Shown piece by piece: positions 1-8,460 of a stretch of 34,322 nt of DNA. Source of the stretch: Parvularculales bacterium (lineage in GTDB: Bacteria; Pseudomonadota; Alphaproteobacteria; JAPOUT01; JBAJNM01). The stretch is taken from NCBI GenBank assembly GCA_036881865.1, contig JBAJNM010000017.1, forward strand, positions 1 through 34,322. Direction: 5' to 3'. Each line of letters starts with the position of its first letter. Within the stretch, counting starts at the first letter, position 1. The translations under genes were made by a program, and so were the position numbers. Below the pieces are notes generated by a model. The model searched no databases and was not told the origin of the DNA. It saw only the letters and a program-made list of their open reading frames with translations.

Positions 1-660
1 CGCAAGGTTTTAATTTCCGCCCCGGCCAACGGCGCAGACCAGACAATTGTTTATGGTCTTAATCATAAAAAGTTACGCAAGAGTCACACCATTGTTTCTA
101 ATGCCTCCTGCACCACCAACTGCTTAGCACCGGTAGCCCACATTATTCATCGGGTCTGTGATATCAAGCAGGGTTTTATGACCACGGTTCATGCCTACAC
201 GGGTGACCAGAACATGGTGGACACCCTCCATCCAGACCCCCGGAGAGCACGAGCGGCAGCGGTTTCTATGATACCCACCTCAACAGGGGCCGCTAAAGCT
301 ATCGGCCTTGTGTTGCCGGAATTGGACGGGCGGTTGGATGGCTCATCTATACGAGTACCCACTCCCAATGTTTCCATGGTTGACCTCACCGTTACCACCG
401 CCCGCCCTACGACAAGTGATGCCATAAATGCTGCTATGAAAAAAGCTGCCAACGGTTCCTTTAAGGGGATTTTACAAGTGGTAGACGAGCCGATGGTCTC
501 TATTGATTTTAATCATAACACGCACTCTTCTGTGTTTGACTTAACGCAAACTCAAGTGATGGGCGGACGGCTAGTGCGGATTTTAAGCTGGTACGACAAT
601 GAATGGGGATTTGCCAACCGCATGAGCGATACGGCGGTTGCCATGGGAAAACTCATCTGA
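1..660 (+). CDS. gap: Glyceraldehyde-3-phosphate dehydrogenase, 3' part
   Basis: Converts glyceraldehyde 3-phosphate, NAD(P) and phosphate to 1,3-bisphosphoglycerate in the cytoplasm. The reading frame is open from the first base, so the gene is cut by the window edge: 219 residues remain of about 335, and the N-terminal half of the nucleotide-binding domain is missing. The visible part contains the active-site motif SNASCTTNCLAP with the catalytic Cys encoded at 109-111, the HAYTGDQ segment, the RRARAAA phosphate-binding region and the C-terminal WYDNEWGF motif. pgk starts 10 bases after the stop, the usual glycolytic gene pairing. Cofactor preference cannot be judged because that region is missing. 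Confidence 0.97.
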   Translation, partial: RKVLISAPANGADQTIVYGLNHKKLRKSHTIVSNASCTTNCLAPVAHIIHRVCDIKQGFMTTVHAYTGDQNMVDTLHPDPRRARAAAVSMIPTSTGAAKAIGLVLPELDGRLDGSSIRVPTPNVSMVDLTVTTARPTTSDAINAAMKKAANGSFKGILQVVDEPMVSIDFNHNTHSSVFDLTQTQVMGGRLVRILSWYDNEWGFANRMSDTAVAMGKLI

Positions 661-670
661 CCTAACGCCT

Positions 671-1900
671 ATGGCCTCTATTCAAGATTCTGATACTTCT
701 GTTGTTACAATACGGCGCACCCTTGATGATCTCCTAGCCACCATAACACGGGGACAACGGGTACTCTTACGTGCCGACCTCAACGTACCCATGGCCGGCA
801 ACAGTGTGAGGGATGCCACCCGCCTTGAGCAGCTACGCCCAACCCTCCATGACCTAACCAATGCCGGGGGGAGGGTTATTATTTTATCTCACTTTGGGCG
901 ACCGGGTGGCACACCAGATGCAACGTTAAGTTTAGCTCCTATTGCCCGCGCCCTAGAAGGGTATATAGGCATCCCCGTTGCGTTTGCGCCGGATTGCCTT
1001 GGGGAAACCGCTCAAAAAGCCATAGAAGCGCTATCTGTGGGGGGTATTCTGGTGCTAGAGAACACCCGCTTTTATCCCGAAGAAGAAGCCAACGACCCTG
1101 CCATGGCGCAAGCGTTGGCACGTTATGCGGATTTTTTCGTCAATGATGCTTTTTCAACCTCTCACCGCGCCCATGTCTCAACCCACGGCCTTGGGGCGCT
1201 ACTGCCCACCTATGGGGGACGCGCCATGGAGGCTGAGCTTCAGGCGCTGGAGAGAATATTAAAAAACCCGGCCCGCCCGGTGATGGCGATTGTTGGGGGA
1301 GCAAAAATATCCACAAAACTGGATTTGCTAAATCACCTCACCGAAAAAGCTGATTGCATAGCGATTGGCGGTGCCATGGTCAACAGTTTCCTAGCCGCCA
1401 TGGGCCATGAGATAGGTCAATCTCTTTATGAATCTAACCAAGTAAAAACCGTGCAAGATATTTTATCGCGCATCGGGTCATCTCTTGTACTGCCCCATGA
1501 TGTGGCGGTAGCCTGCACTGATGCGCCCCGTACACTTCACCGCATAGCGTCGGTAACCGATGTGGCGCAAGATGAAATTATTCTTGATTTAGGCCCGGTT
1601 TCCATTGAGGAGTTGGGCACTCGCATAAGAGCCTCCCGCACAGTTTTGTGGAACGGCCCGCTGGGGGCTTTTGAAATTTCGCCATTTGATGAGGGCACCA
1701 TAAGCCTTGCTCGCCACATCGCTCTGGCAACCCGAGAGGGTGAGCTGATATCAATAGCGGGTGGGGGTGAAACGGTAGCGGCTTTGAAGGCGGCGGATGT
1801 TACGGCAGACCTCACCCATGTTTCTACAGCAGGGGGCGCGTTTCTGGAGTGGCTAGAAGGACGTACCCTGCCCGGTGTTACGACGTTGAATAGAACCTGA
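671..1900 (+). CDS. pgk: Phosphoglycerate kinase
   Basis: Transfers phosphate between 1,3-bisphosphoglycerate and ADP. The 409-residue length is normal. The N-terminal RVLLRADLNVPM substrate-binding motif, the SHFGRP motif, GGAKISTKLDLL in the hinge/nucleotide region and the C-terminal AGGGETVAAL motif (GGGDT in most homologues) are all present. The ATG at 671 is chosen because it lies just past the gap stop. An in-frame ATG at 638 would overlap gap by 23 bases and add 11 residues unlike the family. The N-terminus before the first motif is about 20 residues longer than usual, so a later start is possible. It sits between gap and fba, presumably in one transcript. Confidence 0.96.
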   Translation: MASIQDSDTSVVTIRRTLDDLLATITRGQRVLLRADLNVPMAGNSVRDATRLEQLRPTLHDLTNAGGRVIILSHFGRPGGTPDATLSLAPIARALEGYIGIPVAFAPDCLGETAQKAIEALSVGGILVLENTRFYPEEEANDPAMAQALARYADFFVNDAFSTSHRAHVSTHGLGALLPTYGGRAMEAELQALERILKNPARPVMAIVGGAKISTKLDLLNHLTEKADCIAIGGAMVNSFLAAMGHEIGQSLYESNQVKTVQDILSRIGSSLVLPHDVAVACTDAPRTLHRIASVTDVAQDEIILDLGPVSIEELGTRIRASRTVLWNGPLGAFEISPFDEGTISLARHIALATREGELISIAGGGETVAALKAADVTADLTHVSTAGGAFLEWLEGRTLPGVTTLNRT

Positions 1901-1921
1901 AATGCAAGACGGGAGAAAATC

Positions 1922-2953
1922 ATGACCACAAAACCGGACACTCTTGTTGCTGTTGCTAAATCTTTGACGGTATCCGGCAAGGGTATTTTAGCAGCCGATG
2001 AAAGCACTGGCACGATGGAAAAACGCTTGTCTTCTATTAGCGTACCATCAACGGAACAAAACCGGCGGGACTATCGTGAGCTCTTGTTCCGCACTGAAGA
2101 GGCCATGAGTCATTACATCTCCGGTGTCATCTTGTTTGATGAAACCCTACGACAGAATGCGGCGGATGGAACGCCTCTTGTGTCTCTGATTAAGAAGGCC
2201 GGTTCTTGTTCAGGCATCAAGGTTGATAAGGGAGCTAAACCTCTCGCGGGGGCACCGGGAGAAACCGTAACGGAAGGCTTGGACGGCTTACGAGAGCGCC
2301 TTGAAGAATACACCACGCTGGGGGCACAATTTGCTAAATGGCGTGCTACATACACGATTGGTTTAAGCCTGCCCACCTCCACCGCCATCTCCGCCAACGC
2401 ACACGCCCTGGCACGCTACGCCGCCCTGTGTCAGGAAGCCGGTATTGTGCCTATTGTAGAGCCGGAAGTGCTCATGGATGGCGATCATGACATCAATCGC
2501 TGCCTTGAGGTAACCGAAGCCGTGCTTCATAGTGTTTATGAAGCCCTCAACAACCAAAACGTCCTGCTGGAGGGTACATTACTCAAGCCCAATATGGTCT
2601 TATCCGGTAGTGACTGCAAAACCCAAGCCAGTGTGGAGGAGGTTGCTCAAGCCACCCTGTCTTGCCTACAACGCGCTGTGCCTAAGTCCGTATCAGGCAT
2701 TGCCTTTTTGTCCGGTGGTCAATCAGACAAAGCTGCCACCGCTCACTTGAATGCTATGAATGCTCTTGGTAATGCATCATGGCCCCTGACGTTCTCTTAT
2801 GGGCGCGCTCTTCAGGCAGCTCCTCTTAAGGCATGGGCCGGCAAATCTGAAAACAAATCCGCCGCTCAAAGCGCCTTTGCGCACCGAGCACAAATGAACA
2901 GCCTAGCCACTCAAGGTCGCTGGCAAGCGGCCATGGAGCAGGACACCGCCTAA
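1922..2953 (+). CDS. fba: Fructose-bisphosphate aldolase, class I
   Basis: Cleaves or forms fructose 1,6-bisphosphate through a Schiff base, with no metal. The protein has 343 residues. The Schiff-base lysine is K222 in the motif LLEGTLLKPNM. The upstream GILAADESTGT motif and the VPIVEPEVLMDG segment are characteristic of the class I (animal/plant-like) family rather than the zinc-dependent class II enzyme. A GGGAGA ribosome binding site lies about 7 bases before the ATG. It follows pgk by 21 bases, consistent with a gap-pgk-fba unit. Confidence 0.97.
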   Translation: MTTKPDTLVAVAKSLTVSGKGILAADESTGTMEKRLSSISVPSTEQNRRDYRELLFRTEEAMSHYISGVILFDETLRQNAADGTPLVSLIKKAGSCSGIKVDKGAKPLAGAPGETVTEGLDGLRERLEEYTTLGAQFAKWRATYTIGLSLPTSTAISANAHALARYAALCQEAGIVPIVEPEVLMDGDHDINRCLEVTEAVLHSVYEALNNQNVLLEGTLLKPNMVLSGSDCKTQASVEEVAQATLSCLQRAVPKSVSGIAFLSGGQSDKAATAHLNAMNALGNASWPLTFSYGRALQAAPLKAWAGKSENKSAAQSAFAHRAQMNSLATQGRWQAAMEQDTA

Positions 2954-2959
2954 CACCCC

Positions 2960-3631
2960 GTGCCTACTTCTCCCGACACCGGCTCCAGCCTCTGTCGCCT
3001 TTATCTGGTGACACCGCCTCAGTTTGACCCAGTGGCGTTTGCAGCTGACCTGGCTCCTGTTCTGGATGCGGGCGATGTTGCTTGTTTGCAGATTAGGGTA
3101 AAACACCCTCAGGACACCCCTGCGCACGATGATGATATTCGCCGAACCGTAAACACTCTTATGCCTGTGGTACGGCGTTATCCGGTAGCGATGATACTCA
3201 ATGACCGACCAGACCTGGCCCACGAGCTAGGCACCGATGGTGTTCATGTAGGTCAGCAGGATATATCCTGCAAACAAGCACGCAAAATTGTAGGATCAGA
3301 GTGTAGTGTTGGTGTTACTTGTCACAATTCACGTCATTTGGCGATGGTCGCCGGAGAAGACGGTGCTGATTATGTAGCTTTTGGAGCTTTTTTCCCTACT
3401 GCCACCAAACAAGCAAAGACCCGTGCTACACTGGATCTATTACGCCAATGGCAGGAAGATATGCTAATACCCTGCGTTGCCATCGGCGGTATTACGCCAG
3501 AAAACGCCCGCCCTCTTGTTGAGGCGGGAGCAGATTTTCTGGCGGTAAGCCACGGTGTGTGGGGATATGCTCACGGGCCTGCCGTCGCCGTTGCAGCCTT
3601 TAATCATCTTTTCTCAGAAATTGCTTCCTGA
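2960..3631 (+). CDS. Thiamine-phosphate synthase family protein (ThiE/TenI-like)
   Basis: A TIM-barrel protein of 223 residues starting at GTG 2960, six bases after the fba stop. Family motifs are visible in order: LYLVTPP (first strand), LQIRVK (usually vqlReK), [18 protein letters not shown], then [10 protein letters not shown] (usually fGPvFpTxTK) and VAIGGI near the C-terminus. ThiE joins HMP-pyrophosphate with thiazole phosphate to make thiamine phosphate. TenI-type paralogues share the fold but do other chemistry. The K in the ReK motif is kept, but the neighbouring residues differ from classical ThiE, and no other thi gene is nearby, so the exact reaction is uncertain. A ThiE-like gene after fba is, as I recall, a familiar neighbourhood in alphaproteobacteria. 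Confidence 0.85.
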   Translation: MPTSPDTGSSLCRLYLVTPPQFDPVAFAADLAPVLDAGDVACLQIRVKHPQDTPAHDDDIRRTVNTLMPVVRRYPVAMILNDRPDLAHELGTDGVHVGQQDISCKQARKIVGSECSVGVTCHNSRHLAMVAGEDGADYVAFGAFFPTATKQAKTRATLDLLRQWQEDMLIPCVAIGGITPENARPLVEAGADFLAVSHGVWGYAHGPAVAVAAFNHLFSEIAS

Positions 3632-3663
3632 CCCCATAGCACCAAGCCACAAAAGTGTGCCAT

Positions 3664-3692
3664 TTGTCTTAGGCTCCATAGAGTGCTATCAG
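3664..3692 (+). promoter_or_regulatory. Candidate sigma-70 promoter for efp
   Basis: TTGTCT at 3664-3669 and TATCAG at 3687-3692 are separated by 17 bases. The expected transcription start falls on or next to the efp ATG at 3700, so the transcript would be leaderless or nearly so. No good Shine-Dalgarno sequence precedes the ATG. Each box matches the consensus at only four of six positions, so this is tentative. Confidence 0.35.
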
Positions 3693-3699
3693 AACTCTC

Positions 3700-4263
3700 A
3701 TGAAGATAAACGGTAATGAGATTCGTCCCGGTAATGTTATTGAACATAAGGGGGGATTATGGGTTGCGGTTAAGACTCAACATGTTAAGCCGGGCAAGGG
3801 CGGTGCTTTTGCGCAGGTGGAACTGAAAAATCTTATTGACGGCACCAAGCTCAATGAGCGGTTTCGCTCGTCAGAAACGGTTGAGCGCGTACGCTTAGAG
3901 CAAGGAGACTATCAGTTTCTCTATGCGGATGGCGATCAACTCACATTCATGAACACCAATACCTATGACCAAGTAAACGTACCCTCAGACCTCATGGGTG
4001 AGCGCACAGCCTTCTTGCAAGACGGCATGATGGTAACGGTGGAGAGTTACGAAGAACGCCCCATTGGGGTTAACCTTCCCGACCAAGTCACCCTTGAGGT
4101 GCAAGAGACAGAACCCACGGTTAAGGGCCAAACGGCAGCCTCATCTAACAAACCAGCGATTCTAGAAAATGGCCTACGCATTATGGTGCCGCCCTTTATA
4201 GCAAACGGCGATAAAATCATTGTAGATACCAGCGACATCGCTTATGTCCGCCGTGCCGACTAA
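3700..4263 (+). CDS. efp: Translation elongation factor P
   Basis: EF-P binds between the P and E sites of stalled ribosomes and helps form peptide bonds at polyproline stretches. The 187-residue protein has the three beta-barrel domains of the family. The tip loop reads KPGKGGA, with K33 at the position that is lysylated in species carrying EpmA/EpmB. The central domain has the RERFRSSE-like segment ([12 protein letters not shown]) and the C-terminal domain ends in [15 protein letters not shown], typical of the family. No modification enzyme is encoded in this window. An IMPase-like gene follows 18 bases downstream. Confidence 0.97.
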   Translation: MKINGNEIRPGNVIEHKGGLWVAVKTQHVKPGKGGAFAQVELKNLIDGTKLNERFRSSETVERVRLEQGDYQFLYADGDQLTFMNTNTYDQVNVPSDLMGERTAFLQDGMMVTVESYEERPIGVNLPDQVTLEVQETEPTVKGQTAASSNKPAILENGLRIMVPPFIANGDKIIVDTSDIAYVRRAD

Positions 4264-4281
4264 ACGTCTTGTCACTACCCC

Positions 4282-5088
4282 ATGACAGATTTCTCGCCGC
4301 CTCTGGCTCTTATGGCACAGGCCGCACGTCGCACCGCGCGTGGTTTTGCCAGAGAGTTTGGCGAAATTGGTTACCTCCAATCTTCTCTTAAAGGGCAGAC
4401 CGGGTTTGCGGCCAATACGCATACCAAAATGAGTGAAGCCCTGCGGGAGGAACTAGCCCCGTCCGGGTATGGATTCTATGACGATTCTCCCTCCCTCACA
4501 TCCCATACGCGCTGCTGGGTAGCCACGCCTCTGGATGGGGCTATTAATTTTTTGCATGGCATTCCCGCTGTCGCCATCTCCATTGCACTGGAAGACGAAG
4601 GCGAATGTATTGCCGGCGTCGTCTACAATCCCCTAACGGGAGAATTATTTCGGACTGAACGAGGCGTAGGTGCTTTTCTGAACAATCGCCGCTTACGTGT
4701 TTCAGCTCGTAACCAGTTAACAGAGGCCATAGTTGCCGTTCATCCACCCGGTACGCGCAGTGCTGATTTTGCCCCTTACACTATACAGCAAGCCACCTTA
4801 GCACCAAAAATATCAGGTCTTCGTCAAAGCGGATGCCCCTCTCTTGATTTAGCACTTCTGGCTACCGGTCGATTGGATGGCTTTTGGGGTTATAGCCTAA
4901 CCCCACAAGCCATAGCGGCAGGGATATTACTGGTTCGGGAAGCCGGTGGCCATGTAACGGATATGCAAAACATACCCACTACGCTGGCAAGCCCTTTTGG
5001 CGGCCATGTGGTAGCTGCCCCCGCCTCTCTCCATGAAAAAATGCATGAAACTCTCACAAAAGCCCACCCCCGCCAACAGAATGATTAG
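4282..5088 (+). CDS. Inositol monophosphatase-like protein with degraded metal site
   Basis: The 268-residue protein has the overall IMPase/SuhB pattern: a CWVATPLDGAINF segment (residues 78-90), GVVYNPLTGELF, and C-terminal LDLALLATGRLDGFW and EAGGHVTD motifs. Several residues that bind Mg in active family members are changed. The first Asp of DPxDGT is T82, its Thr is A87, and the WD pair that supplies the last metal ligand is Q209-A210. Only D85 is clearly kept, and the usual GEE is replaced by YDD. By family knowledge this should reduce or abolish phosphatase activity, so a binding, structural or altered role is inferred. It is co-directional with efp with an 18-base gap. Confidence 0.82.
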   Translation: MTDFSPPLALMAQAARRTARGFAREFGEIGYLQSSLKGQTGFAANTHTKMSEALREELAPSGYGFYDDSPSLTSHTRCWVATPLDGAINFLHGIPAVAISIALEDEGECIAGVVYNPLTGELFRTERGVGAFLNNRRLRVSARNQLTEAIVAVHPPGTRSADFAPYTIQQATLAPKISGLRQSGCPSLDLALLATGRLDGFWGYSLTPQAIAAGILLVREAGGHVTDMQNIPTTLASPFGGHVVAAPASLHEKMHETLTKAHPRQQND

Positions 5089-5160
5089 ACAGGTGCAAAA
5101 AAACAGGTAAAGTGAGTTAGAGTTTATATCCTGAGGAGGATCCAAGAGAAAGGGTGTCTC

Positions 5161-5358
5161 ATGACTGTTATGGATCACATCAACAAACTGATTGAGCGGC
5201 ATCGTAAAATTGAGAGTGATATTACTCTTGAAAACCAGAGACCCAATCCTGACCAAATTAAGCTCTCAGAAATGAAACGACAGAAGCTACAAATTAAAGA
5301 AGAGATTGAACGCCTGAAAATCACCCCCGACAACGCACGGGATATCAACGCAGTATAA
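5161..5358 (+). CDS. Small DUF465 (YdcH-like) protein
   Basis: A 65-residue, highly charged, predominantly helical protein with the DUF465 pattern: an N-terminal helix (DHINKLIERHRKIESDI), then a second helix (KLSEMKRQKLQIKEEIERL) joined by a short turn. It probably forms a helical hairpin or coiled coil. The family is common in proteobacteria and its function is unknown. A GAGGAGG sequence lies upstream (about 5133-5139) but is rather far from the ATG; an AAAGGG at 5150-5155 is closer. It ends 13 bases before the convergent trcR gene, with no clear terminator between them. Confidence 0.8.
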   Translation: MTVMDHINKLIERHRKIESDITLENQRPNPDQIKLSEMKRQKLQIKEEIERLKITPDNARDINAV

Positions 5359-5371
5359 AGAATCAAAACTT

Positions 5372-6091
5372 TTACGGCTGATCCGATGAAAAGGTTTTTC
5401 TCTCTTCCATATCGCTTGCGCTTGCATCGGCTACAGCATTATCTGTAGCACTTTCCGGAAGGGCAGCAGACGTTACATCAGAGCGAGACTCTCCAACAAG
5501 GGCCAGAGAGACATTAGCGGTATCCTTCTCTTTTTTGCGGGCTTCACGCTCCTCTTTTTTGCGGGCTCTCTCTACACGAGCGGCAGCCTTAGATACAGCC
5601 TCATCCATTTCAATCTGAGTGCACAATCCCAACACCACCGGATCGGTTGGCGTTATATTGGGTGTGTTCCAATGAGAGCGTTCACGCACCCTTTTAATGG
5701 TTGCTTTAGTTGTATTGACCAGCCGACCAATCTGAGCATCGTTTAATTCAGGATGATGCCGTAACAGCCATGATATGGCGTCGGGCCTGCTTTGGCGGCG
5801 ACTCACCGGCGTATAACGTGATTTTTTCTTAGTGCCCAGGCTTTCTTGAACTTGCTCAATCAGCGCAAGTCGGGCCGTTTCTTCTGCCTGACAGCGCTCT
5901 AAGTCTTCACGACTAATCTGCCCGTTACTTATAGGACTAATCCCTAATATACCCTGCGCAACATCTCCATCCGCAATGCCCTTTACTTCAAGAGGGTGCA
6001 GACCACAAAAATCAGCAATCTGATCAAAGGTTAGCGTGGTGTTGTCCACCAACCAGACAGCGGTGGCTTTAGGCATCAAAGGTTGCGGCAT
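5372..6091 (-). CDS. trcR: DUF1013 family regulator (TrcR)
   Basis: A 239-residue protein of the DUF1013 family, annotated in databases as cell cycle transcriptional regulator TrcR and essentially confined to alphaproteobacteria. The N-terminal half (MPKATAVWLVDNTTLTFDQI, then FCGLHPLEVKGIADG) looks like a helix-turn-helix domain. A second HTH-like part is RPDAISWLLRHHPELNDAQI followed by GRLVNTTKATIKRVRERSHW. The C-terminal third has a strongly basic-acidic helix (residues about 170-195, rich in RKKEER) and a low-complexity tail. It lies 56 bases upstream of nothing but downstream of rpmE in the same orientation. Its DNA targets cannot be seen here. Confidence 0.85.
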   Translation of the reverse strand: MPQPLMPKATAVWLVDNTTLTFDQIADFCGLHPLEVKGIADGDVAQGILGISPISNGQISREDLERCQAEETARLALIEQVQESLGTKKKSRYTPVSRRQSRPDAISWLLRHHPELNDAQIGRLVNTTKATIKRVRERSHWNTPNITPTDPVVLGLCTQIEMDEAVSKAAARVERARKKEEREARKKEKDTANVSLALVGESRSDVTSAALPESATDNAVADASASDMEERKTFSSDQP

Positions 6092-6147
6092 TATTGTTTC
6101 TCTGAGTTTTCTTAAAGCGGACGTCCCAAGGGAGTTATGCCCGATGA

Positions 6148-6369
6148 TTAAGATACAAAGCCATCATATTTTTTCTTGAAACGGCTCAACCTTCCACCTC
6201 GGTCAACAAGATGCTGCCCACCACCAGTCCATGCCGGGTGGGTCGTCGGGTCAATATCCAACGTCAGCGTATCTCCCTCCGCGCCATAGGTTGAGCGAGT
6301 CTGAAAGGTCGTACCATCGGTCATAACCACCGTAATGGTATGATAAGCAGGATGAATGTCTTTTTTCAT
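6148..6369 (-). CDS. rpmE: Ribosomal protein bL31
   Basis: A 73-residue large-subunit protein beginning [19 protein letters not shown] and ending [10 protein letters not shown] plus two residues, as in bL31. It lacks the CxxC zinc-binding cysteines and so belongs to the zinc-free type. Zinc-independent paralogues are often induced under zinc shortage, but this one may simply be the only copy. A GAGAGAC sequence precedes the ATG. It is transcribed away from the ABC transporter gene. Confidence 0.95.
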   Translation of the reverse strand: MKKDIHPAYHTITVVMTDGTTFQTRSTYGAEGDTLTLDIDPTTHPAWTGGGQHLVDRGGRLSRFKKKYDGFVS

Positions 6370-6397
6370 GGGGACGTCTCTCTAATTTGTCGGCCTC

Positions 6398-6427
6398 ATT
6401 ATATTATGGACGCCCCCATAGATGCAA
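6398..6427 (-). promoter_or_regulatory. Candidate sigma-70 promoter for rpmE
   Basis: Read on the minus strand, TTGCAT (6427-6422) is followed after 18 bases by a perfect TATAAT (6403-6398). The predicted start is about 20-25 bases before the rpmE ATG, giving a short leader. The remaining 120 bases to the ABC transporter start show no clear feature other than an AT-rich stretch. Confidence 0.6.
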
Positions 6428-6550
6428 GTCATGGAAACTACCCTTTTTTTGAGCTACTTTTCTTAAGAGGTCAATTTTGATACCATTTCAGGCAAAACGG
6501 GTAGCCCATGCCACCTGATGAATGAGACTTACCCTAGATAATATCATCAA

Positions 6551-8434
6551 GTGACCGATTCTTCTCTCCAATCTTCCGGCACTCACCCCTCTGGTCGAGG
6601 AGTCAGTGGCAGCATCCCCGTTGAGGAAATCACCTCCCAGCGTCCTCGTAGCGAGACCCCCCGCCCCCTGGTCAGGCTTATGCCCTACATACGCCGCTAC
6701 CGGTTGATGTTATCCATTGCAGCGGTCGCCCTAATTACCGCTACTGTCGCCACCTTAGCGGTGCCTCTCAGTGTTCGCTGGATGATTGACCTCGGTTTCT
6801 CCGGCGATAGCAGCATCTTTATTGACCGCTACTTTGCCCAAATCCTAATGGTGGGTCTTATACTCGGCATCGCCAGCGCTACCCGATTTTTCTGTGTGAG
6901 TTGGCTAGGAGAGCGCTTGGTGGCAGATTTAAGAAATGCCGTCTATCGCCACATTATGATACTTAGTCCAGCATTCTTTGAAGTGACCCGCACCGGCGAA
7001 ATCCTCTCACGCCTAACATCAGATACCACCCTCATTAAAACCGTTGTGGGCTCCAGCCTTTCTGTGGCCCTACGCAATTTGTTTCTCTTTGCAGGTGCCT
7101 CCGTAATGCTGGTAGTCACCAGCGTTCAGTTGAGCAGTATGGTTTTGCTCGCTCTGCCCATTATCATCGTGCCCCTCATTATCTTTGGCCGTTTGGTGCG
7201 CCGCCTCTCGCGCACAAACCAAGATAGAATTGCTGATACCAGCGCCCACGCCGGAGAAAGCCTCAACGCCATACAAACAGTGCAAGCCTTCACCCGTGAG
7301 ACGTACAACAGCGCCATTTTTCACAGCTCCGTTGAAACCGCTTTTCAGGCAGCCCGATGGCATATCACGGCCCGTAGCGTCTTGACAGGGCTTGTGATTT
7401 CTCTGGCCTTCTCAAGTGTAATTGTCATTCTCTGGGTTGGCGCGCAATTGGTTCTGGACGGCCAAATGACCGCCGGGCAATTAGGACAATTTGTGCTATA
7501 TGCTGTTTTTGCGGCAACCTCCATGGGAGCCTTGAGCGAAGTCTGGGGAGAGATACAAGCAGCAGCCGGTGCTACAGAACGCCTCATGGAACTTCTAGAT
7601 ACAATCCCCGATATTGTAGCGCCCGAGACGCCGCGATCTTTTCCAACTCCCTCCATCGGCACCGTTACCTTTGATTGTGTTGATTTTTCCTATCCCACCC
7701 GTCCGCAAACAAGAGCAATAAAGTCTTTTTCACTGACAGTGGACTCAGGCGAAACCGTAGCCCTTTTTGGACCCTCAGGGGCCGGAAAAACCACTCTCTT
7801 TCAGCTCTTGCTGCGTTTTTATGATCCGCAAGCGGGTAGTATATTTTTTGATGGCATAGATCTTCATCACGCCACTCCCCAAGATGTCCGTTGCCGAATT
7901 GGATTAGTTGCACAAGATCCTACCATTTTTGCTATGAGCATCGCCGACAACATTCGCTATGGTTACCCTGACGCCGATGAGACCGCCATCCGAGATGCAG
8001 CAGAAGCTGCCCAAGTAACAGAGTTTGTAACCACCTTACCGGACGGCTACAATACTATGATTGGAGAGCGTGGCGTCACCCTGTCCGGTGGACAGCGCCA
8101 ACGCATTGCCATCGCCCGTGCCTTATTAAAAGATGCACCAGTGTTGCTTTTGGATGAAGCTACCAGCGCTCTGGACTCCGAAAACGAAGCGCTAGTACAA
8201 CGGGCACTGGAGAGGCTGATGGAGAATCGTACCACTCTCGTTATTGCTCACCGTCTAGCGACAGCACGACGGGCGGAGCGTATAGTGGTAATGGACAAAG
8301 GGGAGATTATAGATACAGGCACACATGATCAGCTCGTAGCCGAAGGAGGGCTTTATGCACGTCTTGTGCAACTTCAGATGGAAGATAACAAACACCCCAT
8401 CCCGCCAAAGGCAACAGACGCCGCCGCAGAGTAA
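6551..8434 (+). CDS. ABC exporter, fused permease and ATPase (MsbA/lipid-exporter type)
   Basis: A half-transporter of 627 residues that should act as a homodimer in the inner membrane. Residues about 45-340 form six membrane helices, starting with [20 protein letters not shown]. The ATPase domain has Walker [10 protein letters not shown] (407-415), signature LSGGQ (511-515), Walker B VLLLDEAT (531-538) and the switch His in VIAHRL. The start is GTG 6551, and the first 40 residues are Ser/Pro/Arg-rich and probably cytoplasmic. Genes of this type beside rpmE are common in alphaproteobacteria. The substrate (lipid, lipid A precursor or drug) cannot be read from sequence. The gene is followed 26 bases later by a paraoxonase-like gene. 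Confidence 0.93.
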   Translation: MTDSSLQSSGTHPSGRGVSGSIPVEEITSQRPRSETPRPLVRLMPYIRRYRLMLSIAAVALITATVATLAVPLSVRWMIDLGFSGDSSIFIDRYFAQILMVGLILGIASATRFFCVSWLGERLVADLRNAVYRHIMILSPAFFEVTRTGEILSRLTSDTTLIKTVVGSSLSVALRNLFLFAGASVMLVVTSVQLSSMVLLALPIIIVPLIIFGRLVRRLSRTNQDRIADTSAHAGESLNAIQTVQAFTRETYNSAIFHSSVETAFQAARWHITARSVLTGLVISLAFSSVIVILWVGAQLVLDGQMTAGQLGQFVLYAVFAATSMGALSEVWGEIQAAAGATERLMELLDTIPDIVAPETPRSFPTPSIGTVTFDCVDFSYPTRPQTRAIKSFSLTVDSGETVALFGPSGAGKTTLFQLLLRFYDPQAGSIFFDGIDLHHATPQDVRCRIGLVAQDPTIFAMSIADNIRYGYPDADETAIRDAAEAAQVTEFVTTLPDGYNTMIGERGVTLSGGQRQRIAIARALLKDAPVLLLDEATSALDSENEALVQRALERLMENRTTLVIAHRLATARRAERIVVMDKGEIIDTGTHDQLVAEGGLYARLVQLQMEDNKHPIPPKATDAAAE

Positions 8435-8460
8435 CACCGATATCACGAAAAAGAAGAATT

